Source of the DNA: Dicaeum eximium
Lineage: Eukaryota > Chordata > Aves > Passeriformes > Dicaeidae
Reading direction: 5' to 3'
Assembly (NCBI GenBank): GCA_013396995.1
Contig: VWZP01007456.1
Coordinates: 872,431 to 936,430 of the forward strand
DNA length: 64,000 bases
Made by a program: the position numbers and the translations under genes. Every line of letters starts with the position of its first letter. Within the stretch, counting starts at the first letter, position 1. Positions 59,238 to 64,000 of this stretch are shown in pieces. A model generated the notes under the pieces. The model searched no databases, was not told the origin of the DNA, and saw only the letters and a program-made list of their open reading frames with translations.

Positions 59238-62200
59238 CTGAAGAAAAGATTGGTCTTTTTAAAATATACATGTATCTCTGGAGAAGAAATCTGTTTAAAC
59301 AGTACAAGTAACTCCTAAACTACATGTTGTTGCCAACAAACTGCTAAAAGCATGTTAAATCACACATCTGTTAGGCACATACACTGTGTTACATGCAAAG
59401 AGTGCTCTATCACCTTAGTTACAACAATACACATTACAGCAATCAAGAACTCTTAAATATTACAACATACTCAAGCTGCTGGCACAAGTGGTTCATATAT
59501 GTATATTCTATTCTTACCAAATAATTCCTAATATTTGAAATACCTAGAAGGTATCAGTCACATGCAGAAGTAAATTTGGAATTGTTCTTCAGGAATAGAA
59601 GCAACACATTCTTTGGAATTCTTTCAATTGTTTCAAAGAAAGAAAACACTGAGACTAAAATATAGTCACTACTCTTGAGATTTCAACTTCTGTTGGCTTC
59701 TGAGCTCCTACAGACTTAAAAGAACAAGGCATCAATGTCCTCTTTTAAACTCAAAATAAGCAAGAAAGATGATACTGTTTATGCATGTACTCTAAGTGAT
59801 CCACAGAAAAGAAAAGCAATAGCTGCTGTTGTAGTTGTAGTTGCTATATTTATGTATTCAATGCAGTGTACTCTCTAAACTATTTATATTAAACCTTCAG
59901 GATAGGAATTCTTCGAAGTCTGGACAGCAGGCATAATTTCAATATCAAGCTGCAAAAGCACATCTTCCAGCAGAGATCACCTTTATGCAATGGCACACAG
60001 TAACAGCATGAAAAATAAGGTTCACAGCATTCTGAGCGGTGTTAATCTCCCTTATGTTTGTGTCATCTGAAAGCAAGACTGCAAGGGCTCTAGAAAAATG
60101 GTGTTTCATATGAAATTTATTCAAGAATATTCCATGTGTACATTAACTTTTAAGAACCTTCTTTATAGTTTTTTAAAACTACACATTAAATTACTGTAAT
60201 TTTAACAATATTGAAAACACAACAACTTTTCCATTAAAAAACTACAACGAAAGCAAACTTCAGAGTAAATTGCATGAAAAAAAGTGACAGGAACAAGTGG
60301 TAAGGTACAACAAAACTACTAATTGCATGAGACACAGGAAATCAATTCTTTTCTGAATACCTTATTCCATAGAGGTGTCTGCACTTCTCTAAAGAAAAAA
60401 GCTCTGCCCACTATCAAACACATTACTACACTAGAGGGCTCACTGTTTGACTGATGCCTTTATTTTTATAAATCATTCCAAATACTTGATTTTGAGAGAG
60501 CATTAAACAGTCCTAACACAAAATATCAAAATACAAATACATAAAGACTAAAAAGAGGATCACTGAGAACAAGAATACTGAGATGTAGATGAAGATACAT
60601 GTGAGTTAGGTTTACATTCAGTGAGGTTCTTTTGGCAAAATAGGAACTGGTATTATTTTTCTGAAACTTCACTTCTGATCTGACTTTATACAGTATACTA
60701 TATTACTATTACTCATAGTGAATGAAATAAGCCATCCTCTCAATCCAGGCAAATCTGACACAGCCCCCAAGATTTACAAAATTACTTTTAAGTTTCCTGT
60801 CATTTATCTTTTAATGGTTCTTACAGGATCCAGTTGTCTTTACCTATGGAGGGAGATTCAAAAAAACCTGCTATTACCCATACCACAAAATGAACTAAAA
60901 CCAGGCAGCTGAATACTCTTCTCACTCTAAGACTGGTGATACACTCATAACACACCAAATATATTTTTTTCAAGCTCTACACACACATTTTTGAGGAAGT
61001 TATTCTGGGAGTTTTACTAACAACCACCTATGCAATTAGTCATCTAATAACCACTGCTTTTTCGGTGCCCAGAGGCAAACAGCACCTTGAATCTGGCTTT
61101 CAAACTTGAGGGTTACTTTTTTTTTAATTGCAACCCTAGGCAACCTGAGAAGATCTGCTTCTCAACAACTTACTGAGGACATTCTGCACAAAGGAAAAAA
61201 AGACACAGTTCAGAGACTCATTTTGAAAAGCCCAGTCATCAAGAAAAGGAGCTATACTATTCAAAACCAGCTTCTTTCAAGACAAAGCAACAGTGAATTT
61301 ATAAACTGATAGCTCTTAAACTAAAAGATATTCTGTTTCTTTTGAGACATGAAAGGTCTCCTCATGCCTGCCTTTTTAAAGTGTGCAATAATGAGATAGG
61401 ATTCAATATATTCTTCAAATTACTCTGATATTTACTGTCAGTTTCAACACCTCAGATAATTAAAAGAAATCTGCTTTTCTTTCCCAGGTATATGAATGCA
61501 GTGACCTCCTTTGCATTTCCTGGAAATTCACAAAAAAAGCTTTTAGCTCAGGGACATCTTTTAGAATCAGACATTTCTTTCAGAGGTGACTGAAATCTTT
61601 TTCAAGGTCTAGAGGATGCTTTTTACAGCTTTACCTTTCACCTGGTTTCTAAAAGCTTTAAAGATAATAGCTGTATAAAGCCTCTCAAGACTTGCAACCA
61701 TCATATTCAATAAATAGGTGGTAACAAATTGGTGCACAACAGAAGAAATTACTGAATTTCACTGTTCCTGCAGAACCCAGCTGTTTGGGAGTTTAGTGGC
61801 AAACCAATGGCATGGATCTGAGCAGGGACAGGCAGGAACAGACAGAAGGATAGTAAATCAGAAAAAAAAAAATCTAGTACCCTTCAGAGGAGCCATATAA
61901 TTTAAGCTAGTATGACATACCCGTCAAAAAAGAAACTGCAACACCTGAGTAAGATCCTAGAGTTCACTATTACACGAACATAAGCACCACTACCTTTGGA
62001 GGAGTGGGGAAATGAAGTACAAGCTGGCAGTAACAGCCTAAGTGCAAAATCCTAAATTACCACCATTCTTGAGGAAAAATGTGGGATGGGGCAGAAGAAC
62101 CAGGAAGGTTTGGATCGTACTACACAGACTGTATGTAAACAAGGAAAAGAACTGGCAAAGATGGATACAAACATTCTGTTCATGCATCAAAATGGACAAA

Positions 62201-64000
62201 TGCACACCCACTTCATCTCAGTAAATATTCAGCTACACCAGGGCAGCATTATAATCTCAAAAATAGCATCTCACCTGCTGCTTGCATGACGCTCAGATCC
62301 AAGCAGATTTTTATTTAAGAACTTAAATCTCAGACAGGCTTATGTCTAGCTGTACACACAGAAACTGTGATAATTCAACTAATAAAGTCCTCAGGCTATT
62401 TACCAACGTAACATGATATCTAATGACAAGAGGTCACTGCTTTATAAACCTGTAATCTCGATCTAATAACCTCTGGAAGTCAAGAGTTACTTCAGAGGGA
62501 CAGTGAGTTCAACCATTCTCTTAGCAGTGTAAATTCAAGACACCAATTACAGCATCTTCCTGGCACGAAGGCTGTGAGAATGCCAGTTTGTTCCAACTGG
62601 TTTTGAATGGAGCAGTGACAATTCATGCCAAAAGTTTTCCTGTCACTTTGACTTATGAGGGCCTTAGAAAAGAAGGACAGACACCTGGGTAATCACACTC
62701 AGAAATATCAGACATATCCAAAAACTTTATGGGCTGAGTTTCTATTTCAGCTATCTTGCAGTCATCACAACATTAATGCCAGGGTTGCCTCTGGCAACTA
62801 CACAGCTTGGACTACAGCAACTAGTGGGCAGGAAGAAATGCCACAGATTCTGCAGAGCCACAGATTCTGCAGAGCCAGTTTCTGCTGCTGAAACAGTGCC
62901 AAGTTTCCCAGCTTGCCAGTTATGCTGCAATAAAACCAAAATATAGGCATTACTGGACAGGTAGGACCTGTACAGAGATCTTTTTCATCAGTGGTGTCAT
63001 GTTCATTTCCAATTCAGGTCTCCTTCACTGTCCCAGCTTCAAAATCCATTTTTCTACCATCTGAGATGGTCAAACATCAGGGAAAAAATGATGATGTGAA
63101 CACACCTTCTTAGTGTGGGAAGGAAGAGCTTAGATAAACCTCCAGAGGCTTGGTACCCCTGGGAAAGGTGAGAGACCCATGTCAGTATCTCTAGCTGTAC
63201 AGAGCGAACAAAGCACTTCTGAGAAGCGGGCAGGCTTGGTCAGCAAGAAGGTCCATTCAAAATTAGGAAGGCTGTCAAAAGGTACACAAAAGCCTGTCTT
63301 AAAATACCACCTCTACATAGAATTAGATAAGAAGAAATTGTAATTTTATTACATTACACAGAATCTTTGATAATTAGAAGGCAGATCACTTGTACAGTTG
63401 TACAAAAATAAGCATAGATTATTTAACAAAACCAACAGCATTTTATGAAACATCTTAAGTGTAAAGCATATTGCCCTCTTCAATTTAAGACAATGAATTG
63501 TAGCTGTTGCAAAAGCCAATATCTAAGCCAACTCTGCCAGAAAACACTCTAGTTCACGCACTGAATTAAGGTTTATTTAAGTTGTAAATTGGCACAGCAA
63601 AGTGATACATTCAGCCACACCTAAAAACTAAGTAAGTACACATTAAAAAAAGTACACAGACTGGCAAAAGGAATCCAAACTCTTTAAAATGTGTTACAGT
63701 ATTAACTTCAAAAAACTATGGGAATTATATGCTTCAAGTGGAACGCTGTTTTTATAAAAGCTGCTGCATCACCTTTGGATTTCCAAGAGCACTTGAAACA
63801 TACAGAACACTTCAATGCACCTTAACTAAAACAAACTCAGGGTATTTTCTTTGGGTGCACAATACAGTCAGGTTGGGAAGACAAAGTAAACTCAGTTACT
63901 GCATGTGACAGTTTGAGCCCTAATAAATGAGAAATGAGCTCAAGTCAGCAGAATAAAAACTAATAGTGATATTGTAAACCAAGCAAGACAGATTTTGAGA
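59238..64000 (-). other. VAPA intron 1, partial
   Basis: At least 4.76 kb of intron follows exon 2 on its 5' side and runs off the window. No exon 1 (start MAK...EQILVLDPPTDLKFK-type) and no CpG island are seen, so the VAPA promoter lies beyond 64000. The sequence is AT-rich with a 17-bp tandem duplication at 62841-62874 and no recognised transposon. Confidence 0.85.
62841..62874. repeat. 17-bp tandem duplication
   Basis: The unit CCACAGATTCTGCAGAG occurs twice, perfect and head to tail, in VAPA intron 1. It is probably a recent slippage or duplication event. Confidence 0.92.

Noticed and set aside
59238..64000. Search for VAPA exon 1 or a promoter
   Set aside because: No matching coding segment or CpG island was seen; it must lie outside the window.
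1..64000. tRNA, rRNA, CRISPR array, operon or bacterial-type system
   Set aside because: No such structure was recognised. The window has the composition and gene structure of avian nuclear DNA.

Overview
The window is nuclear DNA from a bird. It shows sparse multi-exon genes with GT-AG introns, one CpG-island promoter, AT-rich non-coding DNA and many truncated CR1 LINE copies ending in the avian-type ATTCTRTG tail. A solo LTR near 45 kb resembles a family I recall from songbird genomes, so a neoavian bird, probably a passerine, is likely. No bacterial, plasmid, CRISPR or phage-like system is present. Two single-base ambiguities (N) lie at 11231 and 42177.

Two genes face each other tail to tail. 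APCDD1 (Wnt inhibitor) lies on the + strand. Its CpG-island promoter spans about 10.7-11.6 kb, and its five coding exons (11243-11300, 20650-20833, 22435-22966, 32320-32641, 34647-35095) join in frame to a complete 514-residue protein. VAPA (ER membrane tether) lies on the - strand. Its last five coding exons are present (59237-59085, 56497-56394, 54414-54334, 52652-52476, 51524-51366). Exon 1 and the promoter lie beyond position 64000. The stop codons are about 16.3 kb apart.

Layout: 1-10700 is upstream non-coding DNA with CR1 pieces and microsatellites. 10700-35095 is APCDD1. 35096 to about 37900 is its probable 3' UTR or flank. About 38000-48000 is intergenic and holds a CR1 copy, an isolated small CpG island with a CTCF-like motif and a short minisatellite (41.15-41.48 kb), and a solo LTR on the - strand (44850-45887). 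About 48000-51365 is the probable VAPA 3' UTR or flank. 51366-64000 is VAPA, with intron 1 running off the end.

The two genes have no shared pathway that I know of: APCDD1 acts at the cell surface in Wnt signalling, and VAPA acts at ER contact sites. The points most worth a second look are the isolated CpG island with its CTCF-like site between the convergent genes, an overlapping upstream ORF in APCDD1 that stays open across the exon 1/2 junction, the gene orientation compared with my recollection of human, and the LTR with its internal ~45-bp repeats. I found no clearly undescribed biological system.
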